Both the position numbers and the translations under genes were made by a program. Shown piece by piece: positions 1-8,507 of a stretch of DNA of 64,000 nt; the stretch's first letter is position 1; each line of letters opens with the position of its first letter. The stretch is from RHKX01 sp046330285 (GTDB taxonomy: Bacteria > Actinomycetota > Thermoleophilia > Solirubrobacterales > 70-9): the NCBI GenBank assembly GCA_046330285.1, contig JAXLSX010000001.1, positions 186,001-250,000 of the forward strand. The letters run 5' to 3'. The notes under the pieces are model-generated. The model was not told the origin of the DNA and searched no databases. It saw only the letters and a program-made list of their open reading frames with translations.

Positions 1-1416
1 CTTCGCGACGACCGCGCATTCGAGCAGATCGGAGCGGAACTTCGGGAAGATCCGCCCCTTCGAGACCGCGCCGAGCTCGTGCCCGGCGCGACCGACGCGC
101 TGCATCCCGCGAGCCACCGACTTCGGCGATTCGACCTGGATCACGAGGTCGACGGCTCCCATGTCGATGCCGAGTTCGAGCGAGGAGGTAGCGACGATGC
201 ACGGCAGCTGGCCCGACTTCAAGAGCTCCTCGACCTTGAGGCGCTCCTCGCGGGCGAGCGAACCGTGGTGGGCGCGGGCGATCTCCTCGTAGTCGCCGGG
301 CGCGGGCGGCGGCTTTGCGGTGAGACCCTCGCCATCCGGCTCCGACGCCTCGGCGCCGGCGAGTTCCTCCCCGTTCATCTCGTTCAGCCGCTTCGCCAGG
401 CGTTCGGCGCCGCGGCGGTTGTTGACGAAGATGATCGTCGAGGTGTGCTCGCGGACGAGCTTCAGCAACTCCGGGTAGATCGCCGGCCAGATCCCGCGCG
501 AGGGCGAATCGCCCGGAACGGACCCCGGCGACGATGGGTCCGGGCCCGGCAACTGCACCCCGTCCGACTCGTCCGCCGCTCCCGGACGCGAAGCGGAGGA
601 AGCGGCGGAGTGGTTCTGGGCGGAGCTGTTCGGATGGGCCATGTCGGCGACCGGAACGACGATCTCCAGGTCCATCTCCTTGCGGACCCCGGCGTCGACG
701 ATCTGGCACTCGCGGCCCGGCCCGACAAGGAACTTGGCGATCCGCTCGAGCGGGCGCTGAGTGGCGGAGAGGCCGATCCGCTGGACCGGCTCGTCGCGGC
801 CGGCGCCGTCGTTCGCGTTGACGGCGACGTGCCGCTCGAGGCGCTCGAGGGTCAGCGCCATGTGGGCGCCGCGCTTGGTCGGGGCGACGGCGTGGATCTC
901 GTCGACGATCAGCGCCTCGACGTCGGTGAGGATGTCGCGCGCCTGCGAGGTCAGCATCAGATACAGCGACTCGGGCGTGGTGATCAGGATGTCGGGCGGC
1001 TTGCGGAGCATCGCCTGGCGCTCGCGCTGCGGCGTGTCGCCGGTCCGCAACCCGACGGTGACCTCGGCCCCGATCCCGGCGAGCGGGGCGCGGAGGTTGC
1101 GCTCAACGTCGTAGGAGAGCGCCTTCAGCGGCGAGACATAGACGAGGGACACCGACGACGGCGCCTCTTCGCCGGCGTTGAGCCGCTCGGTCTTCTCACG
1201 GGCCAGGCTGTCGATCCCCCAGAGGAACGCCGTCAGCGTCTTGCCGGAGCCGGTCGGGGCGCAGATCAGCGTGTTGGCGCCGGTCGCGATCGCGGGCCAG
1301 CCCTCGGTCTGAGCCGGCGTCGGCGCTTCGAAGGATCGCTCGAACCACGAGCGCGTCCGCTCGCTGAACCCGGCCAGCGGGTCTGACTTCGCACTCTGTT
1401 TCGTCGCGGTCGCCAA
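1..1416 (-). CDS. lhr: Lhr-family ATP-dependent helicase, 3'-truncated
   Basis: Large superfamily 2 DNA helicase of the Lhr type, expected to unwind DNA or RNA-DNA hybrids during repair. Read on the minus strand, the N-terminal region has Walker A PTGSGKT, a DEIH box (VDEIHAV), SAT motif (GLSATQR) and the start of the second RecA domain with FVNNRRGAERLAKRLNE, ATSSLELGIDMG and QRVGRAGH. The reading frame runs off the left edge at base 1, so the Lhr C-terminal domains are outside the window. The start is the TTG at 1416, because no ATG or GTG exists between it and the upstream stop. A roughly 45-residue Ser/Pro/Asp-rich insert (about bases 510-640) separates the RecA domains, which is unusual. 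Family assignment is firm; substrate is inferred. Confidence 0.88.
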   Translation of the reverse strand, partial: MATATKQSAKSDPLAGFSERTRSWFERSFEAPTPAQTEGWPAIATGANTLICAPTGSGKTLTAFLWGIDSLAREKTERLNAGEEAPSSVSLVYVSPLKALSYDVERNLRAPLAGIGAEVTVGLRTGDTPQRERQAMLRKPPDILITTPESLYLMLTSQARDILTDVEALIVDEIHAVAPTKRGAHMALTLERLERHVAVNANDGAGRDEPVQRIGLSATQRPLERIAKFLVGPGRECQIVDAGVRKEMDLEIVVPVADMAHPNSSAQNHSAASSASRPGAADESDGVQLPGPDPSSPGSVPGDSPSRGIWPAIYPELLKLVREHTSTIIFVNNRRGAERLAKRLNEMNGEELAGAEASEPDGEGLTAKPPPAPGDYEEIARAHHGSLAREERLKVEELLKSGQLPCIVATSSLELGIDMGAVDLVIQVESPKSVARGMQRVGRAGHELGAVSKGRIFPKFRSDLLECAVVAK

Positions 1417-1528
1417 ACGATCGACTCTAGCGAGCCATGTCCGCCGGCCCGCCGGGGCCGCGCCGCTACTCGGGCGGGGTAGCCGTGTTCGGGGAGTTGA
1501 CGGGAACCGGTCTGGAAGGCTTCACGGA

Positions 1529-3301
1529 ATGCGGGCAGCGATTGCAGTGGCAGTGCTCGCCGCGACGGCGGCGCTCCTCGCGCTGTCCGGCGGCGGCACG
1601 GAAACGGACGCTTCCGCCGCGTCGCCGGCGCAGTCGCAGCCGAACGTCGTCGTCCTCCTGAGCGACGATCAGACCCTAGAGGAGATGCGGTTCATGCCCG
1701 CCACCGAGCGGCTGATCGGCGGCGCCGGGGCGACGTTCACGAACACCGTCACCAACTGGCCGCTCTGCTGCCCGTCGCGGGCGACCTTCCTCACCGGCCA
1801 GTACGCCCACAACCACGGCGTCCTCGGGAACGCTCCCCCCCAGGGCGGCTTCGACCAGCTGAACGCCAACCGGACGCTCCCGGTCTGGCTGCAGCGGGCC
1901 GGCTACTGGACCGTCCATATCGGCAAGTTCCTGAACGGGTACGAGAACAGTGCGGTCGACGTGCCCCCGGGGTGGTCGGACTGGCACGGGTCGAAGAAGA
2001 CGTACTTCTATTACGGGTACCAGCTGCTCGAGGCCGGGCAGGTCGTCACCTACGGGTCGGAGACCGAGAACCCGGACACCCCCGCCGACCCCGACAGCTA
2101 CTCGACCGACGTCTTCACCGACAAGGCGGTGGCGACCATCGCCGACCGGGCGCCGTCCGATCAGCCCTTCTTCCTGTCGCTCAACTACCTGGCCCCGCAC
2201 GAGGGCCAGCCCAACGGCGGCCAGTGCGGCAACTCGGCGAAGCCGGCGGCGCGCCACGTCGGGCTCCTCCACGACGAGCCCCTCCCCCAGCCGCCGAGCC
2301 TGAACGAGGCCGACACCTCCGACAAGCCACGGTCGATCCGCAAGCTCGAGCTGCTGACGCCCGAGCAGCTCGCGCGGACGACGAACAACTACCGCTGCCG
2401 GGCCGAATCACTGCTCGCGATCGACGAGAGCGTCGAGCGGATCGTCGAGGAGCTTCGCGCCAGTGGCGAGCTTCGCAACACGCTCGTCATCTACTGGTCC
2501 GACAACGGCTTCTTCCACGGCGAGCATCGCCTCAGCGGTGGCAAGAACAAGGTCTACGAGGAGGCGATCCGGGTACCGATGATGATGCGGGGACCGGGAA
2601 TCCCGCGCGGGGTGACCGTCGGCGACGAGGCCGTCAACGCCGACATCGCGCCGACGATCCTCGACGCCGCCGGGGCGAAACCCGGACTCCCGCAGGACGG
2701 CACCTCGCTGCTGCCGTTCGCCGCCCATCCCGAACGGATGCACGGCCGCGAGATCCTGATCGAGCAGGATCCGCCGAACCTGGCGGGCGGGCGACCCCGC
2801 GGGACCGAGTACAAGGCGATCAGGACCGACCGTTACAAGTTCGTCCGCTACTGGAACGACGAGGTCGAGCTCTACGACCTGATCGCCGACCCCTACGAAC
2901 TCGACAACCTCGCCCGCGACCCCGCGTATTCGGAGGTCCGCCAGGCGCTCAACAAGCGTCTCGTCAAGCTCGGCGACTGCGCCGGCAAGACGTGCCGGAC
3001 CAAGCCGGCGATGAAGCTCCAGCTGCCGGACGAGGTGCGCCGCGGCGGCGAGAAGTGCAGGCGCGCCGGCGACTTCGTCGCCGCCGTCAAGCGACCAGGC
3101 AAAGACCCCTGGGACTCGCTCGTCCGAGTCTCGTTCCGGGTCGCGGGCCAGGACGCGGGAACGCTGACCGATTCGCCGTTCAAGAGCTCACTCAGCCGCA
3201 GCCTCCTCCGCGAGCAGCGCAAGCCGCTGATCGAGGCCGACGCCGAGTTGATCGACGGCCGCATCCTCACCGTCACCCAGCGGGTCCGGATCTGCCGCTG
3301 A
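1529..3301 (+). CDS. Secreted sulfatase (formylglycine-dependent family S1)
   Basis: Exported arylsulfatase-like enzyme of 590 residues that would hydrolyse sulfate esters outside the membrane. Residues 1-30 form a hydrophobic signal segment followed by an Ala/Ser-rich linker. The catalytic domain opens with VVVLLSDDQ (metal-binding Asp pair) and carries the formylglycine motif CCPSR at 80-84, so Cys80 is the residue to be oxidised. Further typical elements are GQYAHNHG, IYWSDNGFFHGEHRL and the C-terminal KFVRYWNDEVELYDLIADPYE region. About 100 residues after position 485 form an extra Cys-containing, Lys/Arg-rich module not needed for catalysis. A GGAAGG sequence lies 10 bases before the ATG. 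It is divergent from lhr and convergent with rfbC. The substrate cannot be told from sequence; glycan or glycosaminoglycan sulfate is a guess. Confidence 0.9.
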   Translation: MRAAIAVAVLAATAALLALSGGGTETDASAASPAQSQPNVVVLLSDDQTLEEMRFMPATERLIGGAGATFTNTVTNWPLCCPSRATFLTGQYAHNHGVLGNAPPQGGFDQLNANRTLPVWLQRAGYWTVHIGKFLNGYENSAVDVPPGWSDWHGSKKTYFYYGYQLLEAGQVVTYGSETENPDTPADPDSYSTDVFTDKAVATIADRAPSDQPFFLSLNYLAPHEGQPNGGQCGNSAKPAARHVGLLHDEPLPQPPSLNEADTSDKPRSIRKLELLTPEQLARTTNNYRCRAESLLAIDESVERIVEELRASGELRNTLVIYWSDNGFFHGEHRLSGGKNKVYEEAIRVPMMMRGPGIPRGVTVGDEAVNADIAPTILDAAGAKPGLPQDGTSLLPFAAHPERMHGREILIEQDPPNLAGGRPRGTEYKAIRTDRYKFVRYWNDEVELYDLIADPYELDNLARDPAYSEVRQALNKRLVKLGDCAGKTCRTKPAMKLQLPDEVRRGGEKCRRAGDFVAAVKRPGKDPWDSLVRVSFRVAGQDAGTLTDSPFKSSLSRSLLREQRKPLIEADAELIDGRILTVTQRVRICR

Positions 3302-3313
3302 GGCCCGCACTCA

Positions 3314-3877
3314 CTAGGGCGCGTAGGTGAACGGCAGGCTCTCGGCGACCTCGGAGAGCCAGGGCGCCGCCTTGTCGCGCTCGGAGAGCAGCGGATCGTC
3401 GATCGGCCATTCGACGGCGACGTCTGGGTCGTCCCAGGCGATCTCCGATTCGGTGGCGGGGTCGTAGAGGGAGGTCAGCTTGTAGGCGACGTCGGCGACC
3501 TCGCTGAGGACCTGGAAGCCGTGGGCGAAGCCGATCGGGACCCAGAGCTGGCGGTGGCTGTCGTCGTCGAGGACGTGGCCCTCCCACTCGCCGTAGGTCG
3601 GCGAGCCGCGGCGGAGGTCGACGGCGACGTCGAAAATCGCGCCGCGAGGGCAGCGAACGAGCTTGCCCTGCCCGGGGTCGGTCTGGAAGTGCATTCCACG
3701 GAGGGTGCCGCGCTGGGTCGAACGCGAGTGGTTCTCCTGGACGAACTCCTCGTCGATCCCGAACTCGCGCCACCGCTCGGAGCTGAAGCTCTCGATCAGG
3801 AAGCCCCGCGAGTCGCCGTGGACGGTCGGCTCGATCGCGACGAGGCCGTCGATCCGGGTCTCGACTACGGCCGTCAC
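3314..3877 (-). CDS. rfbC: dTDP-4-dehydrorhamnose 3,5-epimerase
   Basis: Third enzyme of the dTDP-L-rhamnose pathway, converting dTDP-4-keto-6-deoxyglucose to the L-lyxo form. The 187-residue RmlC cupin shows the family motifs GDSRGFLIESF, QENHSRSTQRGTLRGMHFQ (catalytic His region), GKLVRCPRGAIFDVAVDLR and WVPIGFAHGFQVLSE. A longer reading frame extends to 3946, but the GTG at 3877 is chosen because it overlaps the rfbB stop as GTGA and gives the usual family length. It is the last gene of the coupled rfbA-D-B-C operon. Product rhamnose is normally built into cell-wall or capsular polysaccharide. Confidence 0.95.
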   Translation of the reverse strand: MTAVVETRIDGLVAIEPTVHGDSRGFLIESFSSERWREFGIDEEFVQENHSRSTQRGTLRGMHFQTDPGQGKLVRCPRGAIFDVAVDLRRGSPTYGEWEGHVLDDDSHRQLWVPIGFAHGFQVLSEVADVAYKLTSLYDPATESEIAWDDPDVAVEWPIDDPLLSERDKAAPWLSEVAESLPFTYAP

Positions 3878-4875
3878 GCGCCGAGCTTCGTCCCGTACTG
3901 GCGCTCGTAGTACTCGCGGTACTCGCCGGAGCGGATCGGCTCCCACCAGTCGCGGTTGTCGCGGTACCAGGCGACGGTCCGCTCGATGCCTTCGTCGAAG
4001 TGGACCTGCGCCTTCCAGCCGAGGCCCTCGGTCCGGTCGGCCGAGAGCGAGTAGCGGCGGTCGTGGCCGAGCCGGTCGGCGACGTGGTCGATCAGCGACT
4101 CGTCCCGGCCGGTCAACTCGAGGATCCGCTTGACGACCTCGATGTTGGGCAGCTCTTCGGGCCCGCCGACGTTGTAGACCTCGCCCGCCTCGCCGCGGTC
4201 GAGGACCACGTCGATCGCGCTCGCGAAGTCCTCGGTGAAGAGCCAGTTGCGGACCTGCATGCCGTCGCCGTAGACGGGGAGGCGATCCCCTGCCATCGCG
4301 TTCAGGACCATCAGCGGGATCAGCTTCTCGGGATGCTGGAAGGGCCCGTAATTGTTGGAGGCGCGGACGATCAGCGCGTCGGCGCCGTAGGTCCGCTGGA
4401 ACGCGCCGACGAGCAGGTCCCCGCCCGCCTTCGACGCCGAGTACGGCGAGGAGGGCTCGATCGGCGAGCTCTCGGTGAACGAGCCGTCCTCGATCGAACC
4501 GTAGACCTCGTCGGTGGAGATCTGCAGGTGCCGGATGCCGGCGTCGCGAGCCGCCTCGAGCAGCACGAAGGTGCCGAACACGTCGGTCTGGATGAAGGCG
4601 TCGGGGTCGGAGATCGAGCGGTCGACGTGCGACTCGGCGGCGAAGTTGACGACGGCGTCGCAGCCGTCGATCGCGCGGGCGACGGCCTCACGGTCGGCGA
4701 TGTCAGCCTCGACGAACTCGATCTGCGGCTCCGGCGCGCCGGCGAGATTCTCGCGCCGGCCGGCGTAGGTGAGCTTGTCGAGGACGACGATCCGGTCGTC
4801 CGGTCGCTCCGCGAGGCGGCGGCGCACGTAGGTGGAGCCGATGAACCCGGCCCCTCCGGTCACGAGAAGTTTCAC
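3874..4875 (-). CDS. rfbB: dTDP-glucose 4,6-dehydratase
   Basis: Second enzyme of dTDP-L-rhamnose synthesis; an NAD-dependent short-chain dehydrogenase that oxidises C4, dehydrates and reduces C6. The 333-residue protein starts VKLLVTGGAGFIGS (Rossmann GxxGxxG), with STDEVYGS, the catalytic YSASK of the YxxxK type, and RASNNYGPFQHPEKLIP, a signature of RmlB. The open frame continues far upstream, but the GTG at 4875 sits in a GTGA overlap with the rfbD stop, and the frame upstream of it is a shadow of rfbD and rfbA. Translation is therefore probably coupled to rfbD. High confidence from motif set and operon partners. Confidence 0.95.
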   Translation of the reverse strand: MKLLVTGGAGFIGSTYVRRRLAERPDDRIVVLDKLTYAGRRENLAGAPEPQIEFVEADIADREAVARAIDGCDAVVNFAAESHVDRSISDPDAFIQTDVFGTFVLLEAARDAGIRHLQISTDEVYGSIEDGSFTESSPIEPSSPYSASKAGGDLLVGAFQRTYGADALIVRASNNYGPFQHPEKLIPLMVLNAMAGDRLPVYGDGMQVRNWLFTEDFASAIDVVLDRGEAGEVYNVGGPEELPNIEVVKRILELTGRDESLIDHVADRLGHDRRYSLSADRTEGLGWKAQVHFDEGIERTVAWYRDNRDWWEPIRSGEYREYYERQYGTKLGA

Positions 4876-5717
4876 GGGGCGTTCAGCTCCCTGTCGTCGA
4901 GGTAACGGCGCAGGGCATGCTGCCACGGCTGCAGCAGGATCGCGTCCTCGCTCGTGTGGCCGAGCACCGAGTAAGCCGGGCGCTTCGCCTTGCGGGACAT
5001 CATGTCGGTGGTCGCCGACATCACCCGCGTCTCCATGTGCGCCTGGTCGAAGATCTCGACCGCGAAGTCGAACCACGTGCACTCGCCGCCGCCGACCATG
5101 TGGTGGATTCCGTAGGCGTCGGTGCCGATCAGCTGGACCATCCCCTCGGCGAGGTCGGCGCACGAGGTCGGACACCCGCGCTGGTCGCTGACGACGAGGA
5201 CCTCCGGCTGCTCGGCACCGATCCGGAGCATCGTCTCGACGAAGTTGCCGCCGCCGAGGCCGAACAGCCACGACGTGCGGACGATGAAGTGCTTCGGGTT
5301 GGCCGCGGCGACCGAGACCTCGCCGCCGAGCTTCGACCGCCCGTAGGCGTTGACCGGGTCCGGCATGTCGTCCTCGAGGTAGGGGCTGCCCTTGGTCCCG
5401 TCGAAGACGTAGTCGCTGGAGGGGTAGAGGATGCTGGCGCCGACGCGCGCGGCCCCGGCGGCGAGCAGCGCGGCCCCGGTGTCGTTGATCGCCATCGCGC
5501 CGCGCTCGTCGTCCTCGGCTCCATCGACGTCCGACCACGCGGCGCAGTCGATGACCGCCTCGGGCCGGACCTCGGCGATCGCCCGGTCGATCGAGGCCGG
5601 GTCGGTGACGTCGAGCTCCTTGCGGGTCATCGCGGCGACGTCGTGGCCACGGCGACGCGCGGCGCCGACCACGTCCTGGCCGAGCATGCCGGCGGCGCCG
5701 GCGACTATGACCCTCAT
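4872..5717 (-). CDS. rfbD: dTDP-4-dehydrorhamnose reductase
   Basis: Final, NAD(P)H-dependent reduction step giving dTDP-L-rhamnose. The 281-residue protein has the Rossmann motif MRVIVAGAAGMLGQD, SSDYVFDGTKGSPYLE, and the YGRSKLGGE catalytic YxxxK motif, followed by RTSWLFG, all characteristic of RmlD. Its ATG overlaps the rfbA stop by four bases (ATGA, 5714-5717) and its stop overlaps the rfbB GTG, so it sits in the middle of a tightly coupled four-gene unit. Length is normal for the family. Confidence 0.95.
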   Translation of the reverse strand: MRVIVAGAAGMLGQDVVGAARRRGHDVAAMTRKELDVTDPASIDRAIAEVRPEAVIDCAAWSDVDGAEDDERGAMAINDTGAALLAAGAARVGASILYPSSDYVFDGTKGSPYLEDDMPDPVNAYGRSKLGGEVSVAAANPKHFIVRTSWLFGLGGGNFVETMLRIGAEQPEVLVVSDQRGCPTSCADLAEGMVQLIGTDAYGIHHMVGGGECTWFDFAVEIFDQAHMETRVMSATTDMMSRKAKRPAYSVLGHTSEDAILLQPWQHALRRYLDDRELNAP

Positions 5718-6787
5718 GCGAGGGTGATCTCGGACCGGTCGCCGACGAGCATCCGCAGCGTCTTCGGCAGGCCGTCGGCCCGCGAGATCCGGACGTTGCG
5801 CCCGAGCAGGCTGGCCTCCATCCGCGAGGGCAGGTTGCTAACGCTGGCCCCGGCGAGCAGGATCGAGTGTTCGACTTCGGAGCCGACGACCTCGCAATCC
5901 GCCGCGATCGCGGTGTAGGGGCCGATGTAGGAGTCGGCGAGCCTGCTGCCGGCGCCGATGATCGCCGGGCCGCGGACGGTGCAGCGCTCGAGCGTCGCGC
6001 CCTCCTCGACGACGACGCGCCCGGCGATGTTGCAGTCGACGACCTCGCCGTCGATGTGCGGCTCGACGTCCTCGAGCACGAGCCGGTTCGCTTCGAGCAT
6101 GTCGGCAAGCTGGCCGGTGTCCTTCCACCAGCCCTTGACCCGGTGCTGCTCGACGGCGTGGCCGGTGTCGATCAGCTTCTGGATCGTGTCGGTGATCTCG
6201 AGCTCCCCGCGCGCGGACGGCTCGATCGAGCGGGCGGCCTCGAACACGGCCGGGGTGAACATGTAGACGCCGACCAGGGCGAGATCCGACGGCGGGTCCT
6301 TCGGCTTCTCGACGAGGCGGACGATCCGCTCGCCGTCGAGCTCGGCGACCCCGTAGTGCTCGGGCTCCAGGACCTGGGTCAGAAGGATCAGGGCATCGGG
6401 CTCGTTGCGCCGGAAGGCCTCGACGAGGCCGGTGATCCCGTCGCGCAGGAGGTTGTCGCCGAGGTACATGACGAAGGGGCTCTCGCCGAGGAACTCCTCG
6501 GCGGTCAGCACCGCGTGGGCGAGGCCGAGCGGCTCGGCCTGAGGGATGTAGGTGACCTTGGCGCCGAGCGCGGAGCCGTCGCCGACCGCCTCGCGGATCT
6601 CGTCGCCGGTCTCGGGGGCGATGACGATCCCGATCTCGCTGACGCCGGCCTCGACCAGCGCCTCGATCCCGTAGAAGAGCACGGGCTTGTTCGCCACCGG
6701 CACGAGTTGCTTGGCGGAGGTGTGGGTGATCGGGCGCAGCCGCGTTCCCGCGCCGCCCGAGAGGATCAGGCCCTTCAACGTTTCCAT
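5714..6787 (-). CDS. rfbA: Glucose-1-phosphate thymidylyltransferase, long form
   Basis: First enzyme of the rhamnose pathway, making dTDP-glucose from dTTP and glucose-1-phosphate. The N-terminal nucleotidyltransferase domain shows LILSGGAGTRLRPIT, KQLVPVANKPVLFYGIE and VMYLGDNLL. At 357 residues it is longer than the roughly 290-residue enterobacterial RmlA. The extra C-terminal part (about 245-340) has the hexapeptide-like pattern of a left-handed beta-helix (for example IAGRVVVEEGATLERCTVRG), as in the long RmlA forms of actinobacteria and archaea. It begins the coupled rfbA-D-B-C unit, 35 bases after the response-regulator stop, so readthrough from the two-component operon is possible. 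No clear Shine-Dalgarno precedes the ATG. Confidence 0.93.
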   Translation of the reverse strand: METLKGLILSGGAGTRLRPITHTSAKQLVPVANKPVLFYGIEALVEAGVSEIGIVIAPETGDEIREAVGDGSALGAKVTYIPQAEPLGLAHAVLTAEEFLGESPFVMYLGDNLLRDGITGLVEAFRRNEPDALILLTQVLEPEHYGVAELDGERIVRLVEKPKDPPSDLALVGVYMFTPAVFEAARSIEPSARGELEITDTIQKLIDTGHAVEQHRVKGWWKDTGQLADMLEANRLVLEDVEPHIDGEVVDCNIAGRVVVEEGATLERCTVRGPAIIGAGSRLADSYIGPYTAIAADCEVVGSEVEHSILLAGASVSNLPSRMEASLLGRNVRISRADGLPKTLRMLVGDRSEITLA

Positions 6788-6822
6788 CCCGGCGCAGGCT
6801 AGCGGCGGAACGGGGGCGGCGC

Positions 6823-7488
6823 TCAGCCCTCCGAGGTGGCCCGCAAGTACGTGAGCACGGCGAGGACGCGGCGGTGGTCGTCGCCTCCCTGCGGGAGGTC
6901 GAGCTTTCCGAAGATGCTGGAAATGTGCTTCTCGACGGCGCCCTGGGTCACGACCATCGCCTTCGCGATGCCGGCGTTCGTCCGCCCTTCCGCCATCAGC
7001 TCGAGCACCTCGCGCTCCTTCGGCGTCAGCGAACCGATGCCGGCATCGGAGCCCGCCGGCTCGGAGGCGCGGACGAGCTGGCTGACGACCTCGCGGTCGA
7101 GGACGGTTCCGCCCTCGGCGACCCGCTCGACCGCGTCGACGAACGTCCGGACCTCGGCGACCCGCTCCTTCAGGAGGTAGCCGACCCCGCCGCTGCCCAC
7201 CTCCAGCAGCTCGGTCGTGTACGCCGGCTCCACGTACTGGGAGAGGACCAGGACGCCGAGCCCGGGATGCCGCCGCCGCGCCTCGAGCGCGGCCCGCAGA
7301 CCCTCGTCGGTGAAGGTCGGCGGCAGCCTGACGTCGACGATCGCGACGTCGGGGTGGTGGGCGCCGACGGCGCTGAGGAACGAGTCGGCGTCCTCGGACT
7401 GGGAGACCACCTCGATTCCCTGCTCGCGAAGGAGCGCGACGATCCCCTCGCGGAGCAGGGCCTGGTCCTCGACGAGCGCTACTCGCAT
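6823..7488 (-). CDS. NarL/FixJ-type response regulator (LuxR HTH)
   Basis: DNA-binding response regulator of 221 residues. The receiver domain begins MRVALVEDQ, with the phosphoacceptor Asp52 in IVDVRLPP and a conserved Lys in YLLKERV. The C-terminal LuxR-type helix-turn-helix reads LTPKEREVLELMAEG then NAGIAKAMVVTQGAVEKHI. The ATG at 7488 is chosen because it gives the exact start of a receiver domain; a longer frame upstream is a shadow of the kinase gene. It overlaps the upstream histidine kinase by 10 bases, which makes the two a cognate pair. Likely targets are the MMPL exporter upstream and perhaps the rfb genes downstream, but that is inference. Confidence 0.93.
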   Translation of the reverse strand: MRVALVEDQALLREGIVALLREQGIEVVSQSEDADSFLSAVGAHHPDVAIVDVRLPPTFTDEGLRAALEARRRHPGLGVLVLSQYVEPAYTTELLEVGSGGVGYLLKERVAEVRTFVDAVERVAEGGTVLDREVVSQLVRASEPAGSDAGIGSLTPKEREVLELMAEGRTNAGIAKAMVVTQGAVEKHISSIFGKLDLPQGGDDHRRVLAVLTYLRATSEG

Positions 7489-8507
7489 GGGAGCTCCGCG
7501 GTCACCGTGGTTCCCTCGCCGGACGGGCTCGCGATGGTCAGGGTCCCGTCGACCGCCTCGACCCTGCTGCGGAGACCGGAGAGGCCGTTGCCGGCCGGGT
7601 CGGCGCCGCCGGGCCCGTCGTCGGAGACGACCACGCGGAGCACCTCGCCCTCGCGGGCGACGGCGACCTTCGCCGGCGTCCCCGCGTACTTGGCGGCGTT
7701 GGTCAGCGACTCGGCGACGACGAAATAGGCCGCGGTCTCGATCACCGGCGCGAGCCGGTCCCCATCGGCGGCCTCGATCTCGACCGGGATCGCCGATCGG
7801 GTCCCGAGGGCCTCGATGGCGGCGGGGAGCCCGCGGTCGGCGAGGACGGGCGGGGCGATGCCGCGCGCGAGGTCGCGGAGCTCGGCGATGGCGGCGCCCG
7901 CCTCCTCGCGAGCTGCGCGGACGAGCTCCTGGTCCTCGGGGCGGTCGGCGAGCCGCTCCTCCGCCCGGCCGAGCTGCATGCTCAGGGCGACCAGGCGGGC
8001 CTGGGCACCGTCGTGGAGGTCGCGCTCGATCCGGCGCAGCTCCTGGGCCTGGACGTCGAGGGCGCCGCGGCGTGTTCGCGTCAGCTCGACGACGCGCTCC
8101 TCGAGCTCGTGCTCGCCGCGCTCCTCCGACCGACGCAGGATCAGCGCATGGAGGACGACGGCTGCGATCAGGACGACGATCGTCACCAGAGGCCAGAAGC
8201 TGCCGCCGCCGGCGAAGGCCCAGATCATCGTCATGACTACGACGACCCAAGTGGTCAGCCCGGCATGAAGCGCAAGTCCCAGGCGCCGGCCCTCGTGCTC
8301 CTCGGTCACGCGCGGCAGGATCCAGAAGAGCGAGATCGGGACGAGACCCGCGAACCAAACCCAGATCGGCCAGTAGGTGCCGAACCCGGCGCCCGCCCAG
8401 ATCACCGTGCACGCGAACCCGGCCACGGCGGTGGCCGGAACGAGCAGCGAGAGCGCCGCCTCCCGATTCCGGGAGACGGCGCTCGTGATTGCTTGCTCAG
8501 CGATCAT
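7479..8507 (-). CDS. Membrane sensor histidine kinase (HisKA_3 type)
   Basis: Sensor kinase of 342 residues, partner of the response regulator that follows. Residues 20-125 hold four hydrophobic segments arranged as two hairpins, with very short loops, so the sensing part is probably intramembrane. A coiled helix leads to the HisKA_3 motif ERDLHDGAQ with phosphoacceptor His165. The HATPase domain has an N-box ESLTNAAKYAG (Asn270), the G1 motif SDDGPGGAD and the GNGLSGLRSRVEA region. This layout resembles DesK/LiaS-type kinases that sense membrane or envelope stress. Its start overlaps the end of the MMPL gene by 11 bases, so exporter, kinase and regulator form one operon. Confidence 0.92.
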   Translation of the reverse strand: MIAEQAITSAVSRNREAALSLLVPATAVAGFACTVIWAGAGFGTYWPIWVWFAGLVPISLFWILPRVTEEHEGRRLGLALHAGLTTWVVVVMTMIWAFAGGGSFWPLVTIVVLIAAVVLHALILRRSEERGEHELEERVVELTRTRRGALDVQAQELRRIERDLHDGAQARLVALSMQLGRAEERLADRPEDQELVRAAREEAGAAIAELRDLARGIAPPVLADRGLPAAIEALGTRSAIPVEIEAADGDRLAPVIETAAYFVVAESLTNAAKYAGTPAKVAVAREGEVLRVVVSDDGPGGADPAGNGLSGLRSRVEAVDGTLTIASPSGEGTTVTAELPCE

